Below, piece after piece: positions 24,892 through 38,200 of a stretch of 64,000 nucleotides of DNA (position 1 is the first letter of the stretch; the number at the start of each line of letters is the position of its first letter). The stretch is from positions 33,210,278-33,274,277 of the forward strand of contig OY783194.1 in assembly GCA_963678675.1 (NCBI GenBank), given 5' to 3'. A program made the position numbers and the translations under genes. Origin of the DNA: Xiphydria camelus. Lineage: Eukaryota > Arthropoda > Insecta > Hymenoptera > Xiphydriidae. The notes below the pieces were generated by a model. It was given only the letters and a program-made list of their open reading frames with translations. It was not told where the DNA came from and did not search any database.

Positions 24892-25321
24892 TGGTTACCC
24901 GTCGTGCATTACGGGTGATAAATCACAAAGTCAGGAGAGTCGAGGCGGCGATATGATCTCACGAGGTGAACTATGAACAATTAAGAAACTTATTACCCGA
25001 GAGATTTGTTTCCAATTGTACAATATTATATCGCATTTGTTTGAGAGACGAAGTAATACGGCTTCTATCCGTGAAGCACGATCAATGACTGGTACATTGT
25101 ATTAATTGTATATTGTGCGTTATATCTACTAGATTAAGTAAACGTTCTATATATGTATGTATAATCATAAAAGTTACGTATAACGCGTGCTTGTCTAAGG
25201 TGTAATAAGAAATCAGAGTATAACGAGATGATTGAATACAGTTTAGAGATTCTGGTGTTTTCTCGTTTTTAATAGCATCCGCGTCTAAAAAATATGACAT
25301 CGCGTGTTACAAACAAATATT

Positions 25322-25327
25322 TTTATT
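25322..25327 (-). terminator. Probable GRHPR poly(A) signal
   Basis: AATAAA on the minus strand (TTTATT on plus) begins 14 bases after the GRHPR stop codon, implying a very short 3' UTR. Confidence 0.55.
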
Positions 25328-25341
25328 ACAAATCGATACGA

Positions 25342-27014
25342 TTATAATGGATAAATCATCGGCTTCCCTTCGAGTGCGTCGACAATTTCTTGAGCGGCAG
25401 TGACGGCCATATCCGTACGAGTTTTTACAGTTGCGCTACCCAAATGTGGAATAACGACTGTAAATGTGGAAGGAACAAAGTTCTTAACGAAATCATCCTT
25501 TTTAAAATATCTCGTCTATCGAATCTTCTTACGTCCGCACGAACCTGCATTTGGCAATTTAAGGAGCTCGTGATCGACCGGGAGAGGTTCCGGGTCCGTG
25601 ACGTCGAGGCCGGCCGCGAAAATGGTCTTATTCTTTAAAGCTCTGACAAGAGCATCCGTCTTGACGATCTGTCCCCGGCCCACGTTCACGAAAACCGCTG
25701 TTTCCTTCATCCGTGCAAACGTGGCGTCATTGAACATTCCGCGCGTTTCGTTGGTGTTCGGAACCGCGACAATTACGAAGTCGCTTTTTTCCAGGAGTTC
25801 GTCCAAGGAAACAAAGTCCGCTCCAAGTTCGTCCCCTAAATTGAATACGAGAGACGCGTTTTTTTTTATCAACAACTTGTTATGGGTACACGTAATATCA
25901 GGACGAAAGACAGACGCACCGATCTTCTTCCGCGAGTGTCCGGTGTAGAGAAAGCGGCTTACTTCAAAAGGTTTCAAACGCTTGACAACTGCTTGCCCGA
26001 TACCGCCTAAACCCACAATTCCCACTGTAGAGCCGCGCAACTCTTGACCGAGGTTCCACGTCACGTATTTCTCCGTCTGACCTCTATTTTTTCAAATCGA
26101 CGCACAAGAACTAAATTAAATAACATTTGTTCGCACCGTTTGTGCGATACAATAAATGCAAGGGATATTTCAATATTACTTTTCAAGCTTGAGACGCCCC
26201 TCGTGGGCGCGTCTTCCGGCATATAGCGCTAACATGACTGCTATTTCTGCAACTGCAGCCGTCAAAACCACAGGAGTATGTCCTGCTTTTATTCCTCGCC
26301 GCTTGATTTCCGGCACATCCAAGTGATCGTACCCAGCGGACATGGTGACGACTACTCTTAGAGTTGGTCCTGGGGAAATAAATTTGCGCAACCGCGCGTT
26401 GCAATGGTATTGAAAGAAAAAAATGCAGCAGTCAGATTAGACGCGGCGTATCCCTTACGTAAAGAAGAAACTACAGTGCGAAAATACCACACGTGTAATT
26501 ATTGTATTATTCTGTAGTTAATTACTGAAGATTACCGTAACCCACACACGCACTGCACCTGTAGTTCGCTGTAATATTCTGTGATTAATCACAAAAGACT
26601 ACAGTAAACTACACGTGTGGTATTTTCGCACTGTAATTCTTTTTCGTTGGGGACGCGTGAAAGATTTTAAAATACACGCTGTACGAGAATAGACTTCGCG
26701 ATATCTTTGCTCGATACTCTAACGTACACACCTGCTGCGTCGAGCATCGAGCTATTGACATTGTGATGACCAGTAACGAATATCGCATCGTGACCCGCAA
26801 TCGCTTGTAGGACTTCCTCGCGAGTGCTTGAATAAGCTTGAATGACCGTCACGTCGCACCTGCGAACACGATATTTTACGTGGACTATAGGTATTTACTC
26901 ACGATGCGTGTGACGAGTCACTGTTTTAACGTTAGATACCGACTTTGTTTGCAAAAGGTCGATCGCCTCTTTCGCAACGTCTTTGGTCGTAACTAATACG
27001 CGAGGTTTGCTCAT
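25342..27014 (-). CDS. GRHPR: Glyoxylate/hydroxypyruvate reductase (D-2-hydroxyacid dehydrogenase)
   Basis: Six exons, in transcript order: 27014-26944, 26859-26732, 26369-26180, 26083-25920, 25835-25545 and 25457-25342, giving 319 residues (human GRHPR has 328). The start is MSKPRVLVTTKDVAKEA. The substrate-domain lead is LDAAGPTLRVVVTMSAGYDHLD. The NAD(P)-binding loop GLGGIG is at about 154-159. The catalytic Arg is in NVGRGQIV (~R238), the Glu in DPEPLP (~E267) and the His in PHLGSAT (~H286), so all three active-site residues are present. The enzyme reduces glyoxylate and hydroxypyruvate with NADPH. The 84-bp intron 25836-25919 is a multiple of three and has no stop, so retention would add 28 residues; splicing restores the family alignment (RKKIGDELGADFV). 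The first donor (GTCGGT) is weak but is the only one in phase. A MITE sits in intron 2. Confidence 0.93.
26472..26634. mobile_element. Small MITE in a GRHPR intron
   Basis: About 163 bp with near-perfect 25-bp terminal inverted repeats. The left is TACAGTGCGAAAATACCACA followed by CGTGTA. The right, in reverse complement, is the same TACAGTGCGAAAATACCACA followed by CGTGTA. Weaker similarity extends a few bases outward (AAGAAGAAACTACAG versus AAAAAGAATTACAG). It is noncoding and lies in the 362-bp intron between the exons at 26180-26369 and 26732-26859. Confidence 0.85.
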
Positions 27015-27119
27015 GTTTATCTCTTGAATAGTTTAAAAATTAATTTCTATCTATGACTGATATACCAGGACCGCACGGCCGTGCTCGGCAGTTACTACCA
27101 GTCGCGTGATAATTCCCAG

Positions 27120-27127
27120 TTTATATA
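27120..27127 (-). promoter_or_regulatory. Possible TATA box for GRHPR
   Basis: TATATAAA on the minus strand lies 106 bp upstream of the GRHPR start codon, at a plausible distance for a short 5' leader. No strong initiator was identified, so this is suggestive only. Confidence 0.35.
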
Positions 27128-27129
27128 AG

Positions 27130-29267
27130 TGTCAGGGTCAGATACTAGGTACGAGTGTGCAGCACTTGAGTGTGGCAAAAAAACCACAGACACTACACGT
27201 GCGATATAAGCTTTATTTTATCTGTACTCTGGTGGTTACACTTTCAAATGGTTAAAGATAAACAGCGATTACGATTGCTTATGATTATAAATCTCGAATG
27301 CAGTCTGTTAGACTGATGATAGCAGGAAAGAATTTCTTAATCACATTAGGTAATGCTTCTTGACTTTCTTAGGAATAATGAGGGACTTATGATAAGAGAC
27401 AAATTTATCTCTCGTTTCTTCTTACGATTTATTGTCCGACTCGTGTAATTCTGCTATTATATGCAATAATACTTCACTATAGGTAACGCAAATATTACAT
27501 CGTCGAGAATTCCAGTTGAAGTTACCAGGAACACACGAGTTTGGTGATGGTATCCGACCAACCGGGAAGATGTTACTACTTGGCGGAACTCTATTTATAT
27601 GTGTTTTTAGAAAATATAAAGTATAGCTGTTGAAAGAGCATTATATTATTCATCTAATAGACATTCGAATCCTTGTTAACAGGACATCATATGGCATGAA
27701 GAGGTGTGCTGCTAAATTTTCATTTCTTCATCAAATTCTTTTCTTATCTAACATCGTCTAAGCAAAATGTGTAAGCAGAAATGCTTATTTTGTAATAGGA
27801 GAACAGGACGCGATAAGACATACCCTCTTGTATATGCATACCAGTATACATATGTATGTATGGAAGCACAACCAAGTTTTCGCATCAAATATTTCAGAAA
27901 CATCAGAACATTGAATCTTATGAATCTCAAAAGATTTGCTAAATATCGAGTTTTATCGGTGTCCGATATAAAACAAGCTCCTCTTATCAGGCTCCTTAGA
28001 TAAAACAAGGCGTGAAAGATCTCTGCAAGATGTCTGCAAGACGTCTAACGCGTCATTTTTTTATTATTTTCAACATGGAAAGACTTTTTAAGGCGTCTTG
28101 CAGATATTTTGCAGTTATTTTACATGTTGGGTTTCATTATCTGGGTTTCATCTTTTTGCGAGGTTTCGCGGTTTCCGCTATTTTACCAGATATCAATTTA
28201 TCGTTCTACCACACCTCCGTTGATCAAAATATATTATTTCCTTATTATTTAAACTACACGTGTACGAGTTATTATCGCCACGTATTTATTTTTATCTGCA
28301 GATACGCTTATTGCAGCTATGTTATATTGCGATCTATGATCATAGAGATGAAAGTTATATATACATGTCATTTATTATCCGTTTTACTCAGTCTGTATTT
28401 TTATGTGATAAACATTAAACTTCGAACGTGTTTTACGCATTGCGGCATTTGAAATGTAATCACGTGACTGCGTGGTATATCAGATCACGGATTTCAAATA
28501 TCCCGCATTCGTCAGAGGACCTTCTTTGCATAATATATTTTAACATGGCAATGAATAATGCAAAATGCGAGATGCCTAGGTACCTGGACCTCGAAAGATT
28601 GTGTCAACAGTACATTTGAGTAGGATATCGTCACGTTCTAAACTTGGTTGCCGACGTCACAATGTCCTAAACCTCCTAAACATTCAAATGTCACCAATAA
28701 GATGGCGCTCTATCAGTTTATTTTGAATCGCGTGGTTGCATTTTTACAATTTTAGAGTGAACGTAAAATCTTTCGATGATCGTAAAACGGATTACAGGGA
28801 AAAGTGCATCTCATAATGTAAAATAAAGATAATTCCACTGCTGATTTTAAAATTCATTCAATTTTCGGAGTAAATTCCCCGTTCCTATAGTCTAAAAATC
28901 CAAACAATTCGTGTTTCTATTGGCACCTCTGAAGAGTTTGAAAGTGCGGTGTGACAAAGGTGTGTAAATTGTTGACGTTTTCGTGTCTTCCTATTGGCGA
29001 TAAAATATTTTTAAAAATCGACGAACGTTTTACCCCTACTCGTAAGTATTTTCGTTTATTGCCGACTGTCAATGAAATTTGATATTGTTAACGAAAGTAC
29101 CGAAAAATTAACAATTCATTTTTGTATTGAGGTTATGTCTAGGTGTGTTGTAATAGCACGCTGTACTCTAATTTTAAACAAGTCGAGGGCTATATCGGGA
29201 ACGTCATTCTATTTTTCTAGGAGAGGGAGTTAAGTAATTCCTCCGTTTTTCATTCTAGCGCGACAAA
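27130..29267. other. Intergenic region between divergent GRHPR and papi
   Basis: Both genes read outward from this 2.1-kb AT-rich interval, which should hold both promoters. A 146-codon plus frame (28012-28452) is rich in Phe/Tyr/Ile/Cys because of AT-rich codons and has no recognisable domain. I saw no RNA gene or repeat here. Confidence 0.5.
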
Positions 29268-32200
29268 ATGAAGTGGTCATCACGGCAATCGCTGCTGCCA
29301 ATTGTCATCGGTTTGTCTCTAACAGGTGTCGGTGCAGTTTTTCTGTATTTGCTATTGAAGAAGGTAAATTTTCTTATACTTTATGCTTCTTTGACTCGAA
29401 TGTAGATTTTGCATTCACAGTAAATTAATTCTCACCCTCTTACTCTCATTACGTCGCAGGATGATTCCGAAACGAGCGACTCGAGAAAAACTCGTATCGA
29501 AACCTCCCGGCAAAGTGCCGTCGAGTTTAAAGTACCGAGACAATTCGTGCCAGTTATTATCGGTCGTGGTGGAGTGACGATTAAAGACATCCAATCCAGC
29601 ACGGATACTTCCATTAATTTTGCCGCAGACAACATCGAGTGTCCTGAACGAGTGTGCTACATTCGTGGAAAGCCCGAGAGCATTCGGCTGGCTGAAGCCA
29701 TGTTAAAGAATATAATAGCGAGTCAACCGATAATCGAAACGTACGAGCTCTTCGTTCCTCAACAAGCTTGCGGAAGAATACTGGGAAGGGGAGGTGAAAC
29801 GATTCAACTGATTCAATCATCTTCTGGAGCAAAAATTATAATGGAGCGTGGAGGATCTTTCAGTGATCCGAGTACGTATATCTTCGACTATGGAACAAAC
29901 TTTTGGCAAGATATACAACTAGTGCCCCTTGATGAAAACATTGTGCGTTAAATGCGATCATTCGTATTACAGATTTCGAGAGAAGAATCATAATAAAAGG
30001 AACTGCAGAGCAAATAGCTTCGGCGTTAACCCAAGTGGAGGATAAAGTCCGAGAGGAGAACGAAGCTCGTGGAAAATTGGAAGCCAGTCTGGCAGCGAGA
30101 CAACCGCGAGGCAAGATTTCACCTCGCAGCAGCGCCGTGAACGCCACTGATAACGCGCCGCAAGTTACGGAATCGCTGACCGCGCAAAGTAAGATGATCT
30201 GTTGATTGCGACTCTTCAAATTAATGTACACAGAATCCAAAACATCTTTTTCTGACTCAGATTCCGACGGTCTCATGGAGGTGTATGTCAGCGCGATGGA
30301 AAACCCCAGTCAGTTCTGGGTCCAAGTCGTTGGTCCTGGAGCGCTGGCTCTTGATAAGTTGGTCCAAGAAATGACGCTCTATTATAACGACGAGGAAAAC
30401 CGAGAGCTGCACGCTTTGAAAAACGTAAGTTATTCCGATCGAGCTTCGATTCATATAACCGCAAATGCAAGCCTTGTCGAGAATTTCCTCGCGATATAAT
30501 ACGAATTTATTTTATTCAATAGATAACGGTGGGGCAGATTGTAGCGGCAAAATTTTCATTCGACAATAACTGGTATCGTGCCGAGGTGACTTCAATCGAG
30601 AAGGAAGGGCAATACGGTATTTATTTTGTGGATTACGGCGATCATCAGATATCGGATGCTGCCGACATACTGGAGCTTCGCACGGACTTCCTCAGCTTAC
30701 GCCTGCAAGCTATCGAGTGTTCTCTGGCCAACGTGAAGCCACGGTAAGTCGAATTATATTATTTGTGTAGTTAGATGTACATACGATCGCGATCGAGGTG
30801 ATTACAAAGCCTCATCGCATTACGAACTCTTTCGTTTATTGAGCATCTTCCGAAAGAGCGCACTTTTTTGTTTTGGAAAAAACGGAATGGGGCGAATATT
30901 TATTCTCGTTCGTCCTTCAAAGTGCGTAAATACGGGACTATCGACCTCGCGCGCTACTTCGTCGTTCTGCTTAAATGATACGAAAAAGAGTCGTCCATTT
31001 ATGAATGATTCGTGTTTCGATATTCCGCTGGAAACTAATCACTGATTTCGCTATCGTCCATATTGCTCGAGCGGGAACTTCCGATTCCCGCTTCGCAAAC
31101 TTCGTTGAACAGTTCGGGATTAACTTGTTCCATCACTTTCCAAGCCAAACTTTTGTGTATGCTCGTTACGTTCTCTTCGCAATACGCCAAACAAACTCTC
31201 TTCAGCATATCGCAACCAAACTCATCTGCGATTAACAGAAGCGATGCAACGCTTTCCGGCGTTATAGTTTCGATTAGATTTCGCTCGCAAAGTTCTCTCA
31301 GACCTGAAAACAAACAAAATGAACTCCGTTTCGTTGTTTCGTATATCAAAATGAAAATAACGCTAGACGATTCGCAAGTACCTTGCAATTGGAATCGTTC
31401 CGCCAGGGACAACAATTGTGAAGCTAGAGTATCCAAACAATCCACATGGTCGCTGTAAATATATCGCAAAAGTTCTAGCACTACATCTTCTGAAAGCTCT
31501 CGCAAATCCAATTTGAACCTGTACCGCATCTGTGTAAGCACATTTTGGAAATTGTTTAATTATCGCGTTTCCACCAATCAACAACACTTGGTTACTTGAA
31601 AAATAATATCTCCATGCGATTTTTGCATAGGTCCATTACGAAATTAGGCCATTCAACGAGCACTGTGAGTACAAGTAATGTAGTGTAACGCAGGCTCTTT
31701 AATTAGCTTCATAACGCTACGTAGTAATTCGATTAAACATATAAGGCGTGGGGAAGTGTAGCTGAAATCATATTATTAGCAATGGTTATGGAGTAAAAAA
31801 TGCGGGTGGTGAGACATGTATTTTTAAACGTGTATTTGGATAAAAACAATAATATCGAAGGATAAAATACACATGGGAATTAACTGGTTTTTATAAGGTC
31901 GTTCGAAAATATAATATAAAAATTGAAAGTAAAATTATAATTTAATGTTCGCACACGGGTTCTATAGTAATGGAATCATTCTGGAATGCTTGCGTACCTT
32001 GTCGTTGTACGTCATTGTCATTTTAATTCGAAGTTTAATATTAATTCACTCAATTAGTTTCCAAACTTTATCAGCTAGCTTTTAGTTTTTTTTGCACTCG
32101 GTATTAGGCTACCTGGGCAGCAGACTCCATAATTCATTTCACACCTACTTCATCGTATTTATCTTCCTTGTACTGAGTATCCCCTGGCGACTTTTTCTTC

Positions 32201-35200
32201 TCCTTTCCTCGGTCTTCACTCTCTTCTTTTGTACCGTTTTCGTGAGTTTCGACTTCACACAGTTCTCTCATTTCGCTGGGGGATCGGTTTTCCGATTGTT
32301 TCTCCACCAGAGGTGTGATCATATTGGCCAATATGGTACTACGAGCGCTTATGACATTGCTGTGAACTGGAATTTCAGTGTTGTTCGTTCCACCGCAAGA
32401 CAATTTAGTGTCCGAACCGCGTGGATGCCTCAGTAACCTAGCCATGTCCTGTAAAGTTTCAAATTTGAGTATACGGAAGAAATTAACAATGAAAACACGA
32501 TCCATAGACGTATTTCTTACTTGAGCCAGGCTGTGCGTTTCGCTGTCGCACTGAATTATCTGTATCTTGACCATGACGACGACATCGCCGTTCTTTTTGA
32601 AATGCCTGTCGATGATCGACAGATCCTTATAACCCAGGGACACGATATCCGAGTTGGATTTGAGCTCCAAAATGGTTCTGCTGACGGTGCAGTACTCCCA
32701 GTGCTTCACATCGGCGTTAAAGACCGCAAATTGAAATCTGATCTTCGTTTGCTCTATCTCGTCCACCTCGCAGTTCAGCATATTCAAGCATAACACCACT
32801 GGATTCGTGATGCGCTTCCCTGCATCGAAACGATTCCCCGTGTGATAAAAGTTTCGAAATACGAAAAGAACTCTGAAATCGTATATGGCATGGAAAGGCG
32901 CGACTGACCTTCTGGACCTTTCCAAAACCTGATGGATAGATTCCAAGTGCAGTGAAGGCCGTTCACATTGGTATCAAAGGATGGACTGTCGATACAGGTC
33001 TTCTTCCGGATGAGCTTCTTGTAGTTCCCTATTGGCCACGTGTACTTGAAGATCACGTCCGAAACCGTCGGCACCAGTAACTCCATTCTGACGACTTATA
33101 AGCAGCCTCCGGCGAATCTGCACCAAGCAAAGAACGATCGTCAGTAGTACTCGGATCTCGTCGCTTCTATCAAATGCATTTTCCGGGAAAAAATAACCGG
33201 TTTTTCTCCGACTCCCGTCCGATAGGATTCAATGATTTATCGGGAACGTGCGTGAAACTATGCGGAATCGTCATTGAGATACCTCTGTCGAAAGACACGC
33301 GTCTATAGGTCGAGGTGCACCATGATGCGAGAAATTTATTCGCTCCTCTCGCACAATTGAAGCTGTCGAAACACATTGATCAAGCCGCACGTCGCTCTAT
33401 ATGTGTCCCCGCGTAATTCATCATCGTCATCGGACACGCGCGAAAGCGCTTCGTACATTTTATTCGCCCTGGTCACTGATCCCATGTTTATTTGTACAGC
33501 GATCACAGTCTCTAACGTCTAATTAGTTGCTCTAAGCCCGCTGCGATTGCAACAACGGGCTCCGATGACCGATCGACCACGCCTCTCGACCAGCACGTGT
33601 TGTCATGAAGCGATTGCCGATGCTCGATAATGATTCTTAGCAGCGGGGAAGTGGCTGAACGGTCCCACGTAACGAATGGCGCTTAGTCACGGAAGCCTCG
33701 TGTCTGCGGGAAATTCCGATAACAGCGTTTAACGAGCTCGCAAAATAGAAAGGCGAGAAAGAAGGATCGATAACCCTTCGATGCTCTTCTCAATAACCGA
33801 GTCAATGATCCACCTCGTCTCTGACGTTTCGAAAAGTTCTTCCGTAACTTTGATCTCTGCTTTGGTCACATCGTACTTCTCTCCATCTTTGCGAGAAATA
33901 GGGTGGAGCGGTACAGTCGTTGACACTCGGCAGTTATTGACACCATCCGATAACAAACGCATTAGATGGAAAGAGAGACAGAGGTATATAAATTACTGAA
34001 AATTTCATCTGCTTAAGGTGTCAATAACTCTACCGCATACCCTACTTGGAATCCAACGATACCACCCCTTTTTGCCTAGTTTTATCGCGCGCAATTGGAA
34101 CCCGGAATTCGTACTCTCTGTTGAGATGGCCCTGCTTCGCCTAATTTTACGGAGCTATCGCCGGAGCACTCTGCCATTGATTGCCACGCGCTCCATATCT
34201 AATTGTACATCCTATTTATTATTAGACACCCCCAGCCATCGAGCTTAATCAAAGCGCGCTGCCGCTTTTCGTGTCTACCGCTGTGCACGACACACCGCAG
34301 CTTCCATCGCGTGAACGCGGGCTCATTAATCTACCAACCACCGAGCGTTGTTTACCGGGCGCTCGGCGTTTCACGGGTCTTTATATATCTATTGTTTTCC
34401 CCGGTGGCCCGCTTTAAAAGAGACGCTGAAAGTCCAAAGTTTTCCGCGTGTCTTACCTAATAGCGAATTGCATTCGATCGACGTTTCCGTATCTCTCCTC
34501 GCTCAGCTATTCGCCGCATCATCGTTTCTCGATTTCGCGACGCTTTCGCAAAGCACATTTCTCAAGACCGACGGCAAGTTGCACGTCCTGTAAAATATTT
34601 TTACATTTTTTTCTCCCAATGCACCGGCAACTGATCCGAGCCCGCGAGAACGGATTTCAAATTGCAGCGTCGAGAGAACTGCATGCTCCTCGCATTCGTT
34701 TCTTAACGTTTCACAATGACGATTTATTTTTGAATGCGCCGCACGGCCGGTTTCGCTAGCTCGTCACAGATTCGTCTGTAGCTCCGGGATGCTGCGTAGC
34801 TTTTACAGATCTTTCGAGGATCGATCCCCCGATGCAATTTCGTCGGATCATCCGAGACACAGAGCGCACTGAATGGAACCGATCTATTATCGGACCTGAC
34901 CTTTCGATGGCTCCAATAACGATGGGTATCGATTATCGGGAAAAAAAAACTCCCGCTCGAATGCAACCGGGAGTTTCCTATCTGGCGAATAAATGGAAAC
35001 GGACAAAAGGAGTTCTCTCTTCCTGCTAAATTTTCTATTTAGTCATTACGCCGCTGTATGAATTTCTCTCAGAAACTAGAACATGGCGATAAGCCAACCC
35101 AACGCTCTACTCTGCCGGTTCGTCTTTAGCTGCTGGTACATATATGCGAGATCTATACATACTCCATCTCTCTGACCTCTTATATGTATTTATTTCGACC

Positions 35201-38200
35201 CGACGAATTGTGGATTACGGTCCCTGTAGGTGTTGCGAATTTAATCAATCGAGCGGCACACAACTCGCATCGCGTGCTCGGCGATACCTTATCACTCCCG
35301 TACCGCGCAACCCCGCGCTGTGCAGCAACGCGGTTCTCGAGGTGGAATCCTGGCACCGCTTCCATTCAATTCTCGCGACATTCTCTTTCGGAACCGAGCG
35401 CATCACTGAATTCTCGCTCCTCGGCACGAACCTCGAAATTCCATTGCATTGAAATTATCGCTATACTAGACGCCGTGAATATCAAGAATGGGTCAGCTTT
35501 TTTTCTTGTCCATTGATACAATTTTGTATTTATGATGATTTGTGATACGCACCGCGAACCAGGTCTGAAGCAGCTGCAGCTCAATTGAAAAAAATGTCAA
35601 TGAACATCATCAAGCGGTTTGTAAAGTGAAACCACCGACTGCTCGCGAATAACTCGCGTAACGATAAACAAATAGAATAATTACAGCCCTTCGTCGACGA
35701 CGTTTTCCTGTCATCAACGACTGCATGCGTTACTTCTATAAATATCTCCGGCCCGTCTGTCTCTCCACATGTATATCTCGACTGATCGATGCTCGTATGA
35801 TTCATTAAACTTTGAAAGTTTCGATCAAACTCGATCTCATCCAATATCAAGATATTTCCTCGAAATACTTCGCGAAGACCTGATCCCTCTGCAACCGGAT
35901 CGTGCATCAAATCGTCATTACAATCGAATTAAAGTTTTGAGGTCGCGATCGTTAGAGCCTCTCGCGAAATTATCCGTTTAAAAGCAATTACCTGCGCGAG
36001 CTTCGATCGCGAAGATACCGAACGACGTAATTCCAATTGAAAGCTCGTTTAATTGAAAAATTAGGATCGCGATAAAATCCGATCGTTCGAATGAAGCCCA
36101 GCTGGAAACGTAAATTCGACGTGTCAAATTAAATTTGGGTATTGTTTCCAATTCAAATGGTATACTTCTTTCGCCTGAGCTATCGATGTTTCTCCAAACA
36201 GATTGTTGAACTTGTGGAATAATTCTTGTCTCGGTATTTCCGTGCGGATGCTCCTCCCTGAATTTCTTTTGTGACGGATTGAACATCACGCGCGTCGCGT
36301 GATAAATAACACGTTGGTCGGGAAGAATGGGAACATGGCAACGCGATATGACGATTAATAGCGTTAATCGTTTAAATTTTAGTCACGCGGTCCGATGCGC
36401 GAAGCTCGACTTCACGCGTAGGGTCGATTGTACGCATAGAGAGTACGAACGTTATTTTATACAGAGAAAAAGAATTAGTTGGATCAACTAAATATTACTT
36501 GCGGAGTCACAAAAATTTATTTATTTACATTGATGTGATCTTTTTTCATATTCAATAAATATTTCTTCCCTGCAGTCACAACTATTCCGCACAATTGCAA
36601 GAGTGAAATATTTAATCGATGTGTTAATCAATTGTATTGATATTAAATAAAGAATTACTGTCGACTCAGTAAGTAATTTTCAGTAAAGCCGTAAAAATTC
36701 ATACGACAGATTTTACTTATGACACTTCCTGCATATACCCTTAATTTGCTGAAGATTTTTTTCCATTAGTCATTTCTTTTTGTCCCATTGAATAATTCGA
36801 ATTGTACTCAAATACGTCCGGCTACTGTAAACCTTAGATCCAAGTGCATAATTGTGTTTCTATGTGTACACTATACATACAATGCCCCGAAAGAAACTCT
36901 CTGTACGTAACTTACGATGATTTAATGCCACTTTGTAATGGAGCATTGAACTCTTTTCTTCCCTTTCTACAAGATAACATGGATCAATAACGTACATATA
37001 TCATGAATAACCCGAACCCATTAATATAACATCTCATTATCCGCATACATTAGACATCTTACCAGCACAATTTACACATCCGCGCTTATCCTTTCAAATC
37101 CCCCCTGGCTCTTGCTGTCACTCACTCGCTTCATAAACCACGTGTTAAAATTTGACTCGACCAATATCTTGCCACCTCGATGATCGATCTATCTCAACGC
37201 TTGACCTTCGCATTTATGCAACATTCACCGCGTGGGGTATCGCCTTTCACGTTGCGCCAAGGAGATATCGGCTCGAAAGTATTTTCTCTGGTACGATTAT
37301 TCGGCAAGTACCACAATTGGAGAAGAAAAGAACTCCAGTAGTAATAAATTTCTTAAGGTGATCGTAGGTACCTACCGTGGAATGGGGATGAATGAGTGTT
37401 TCTTCCTCCACGATCGAAGTCTCCGAAAATCGAATGATCGTCGGCGACCCCGTGCCGATCAATGCTAGCCGACGTACGATCTACGAGGTACGCCTTATCG
37501 TCGACGATCGATGGAATTTATGTTCATCCTCTCCTCGCAAAATTAATACTGGCGAAACAAAACTGAATTCCTTTATTCATTAATGCCTTTATTCACGCGA
37601 AACTTTTTCCAATAATCTACGCACAGCGAGATTTCACCTCCGTTTCTTTTCAGCCTCACGTTAACGCGGTCGCGATTGAAAAACGATCCTGCCGACAGAT
37701 CCTCCTTATTCGCGATCGCTTCGGTCTCCCGGATTTCACCGAGTCTCTCTTTACACTTTCTTCCACGGCGATCGGTGCGCGGCTGCGATCGCCGCGTGGA
37801 TATAGAGATTTTTTCCGAAGAAGCCGCCGGGATCGAGACGACTCTCGCGCGACGAACGGGACCACCTCGAGAGGAATTGGCGAACGCACCGCCGAGGCGT
37901 GGATCGTGAAACTGAGATACTTTCGAGTTCTCGGGGGCACTCGACGTCAACCCGTTCAGTGCCGCTCTCGAATTTCTCACACACGCGAGTTATTCTGCTG
38001 TGCGTTGGCTATATGCGGAACGGCCGCTCAAGAGCGCCTCGTGCGTCCGATAGCCGCTAGAGAAGAGAGAGGTAGTAGCGTACGCGCGTTCTATCGTTAA
38101 AAGCGACTTCTTTTTTTTTCGATTGCATTGATCGTATTTGCGATATTTTCTTTTGCGTAATAATAACATCGGCTACTCGAGATCGGCGTCGGTACAAACG

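Noticed and set aside
28012..28452. 146-codon plus-strand frame rich in Phe/Tyr/Ile/Cys
   Set aside because: It could look like a membrane protein, but composition follows AT richness, hydrophobic segments are not regularly spaced, and no receptor motif is present.
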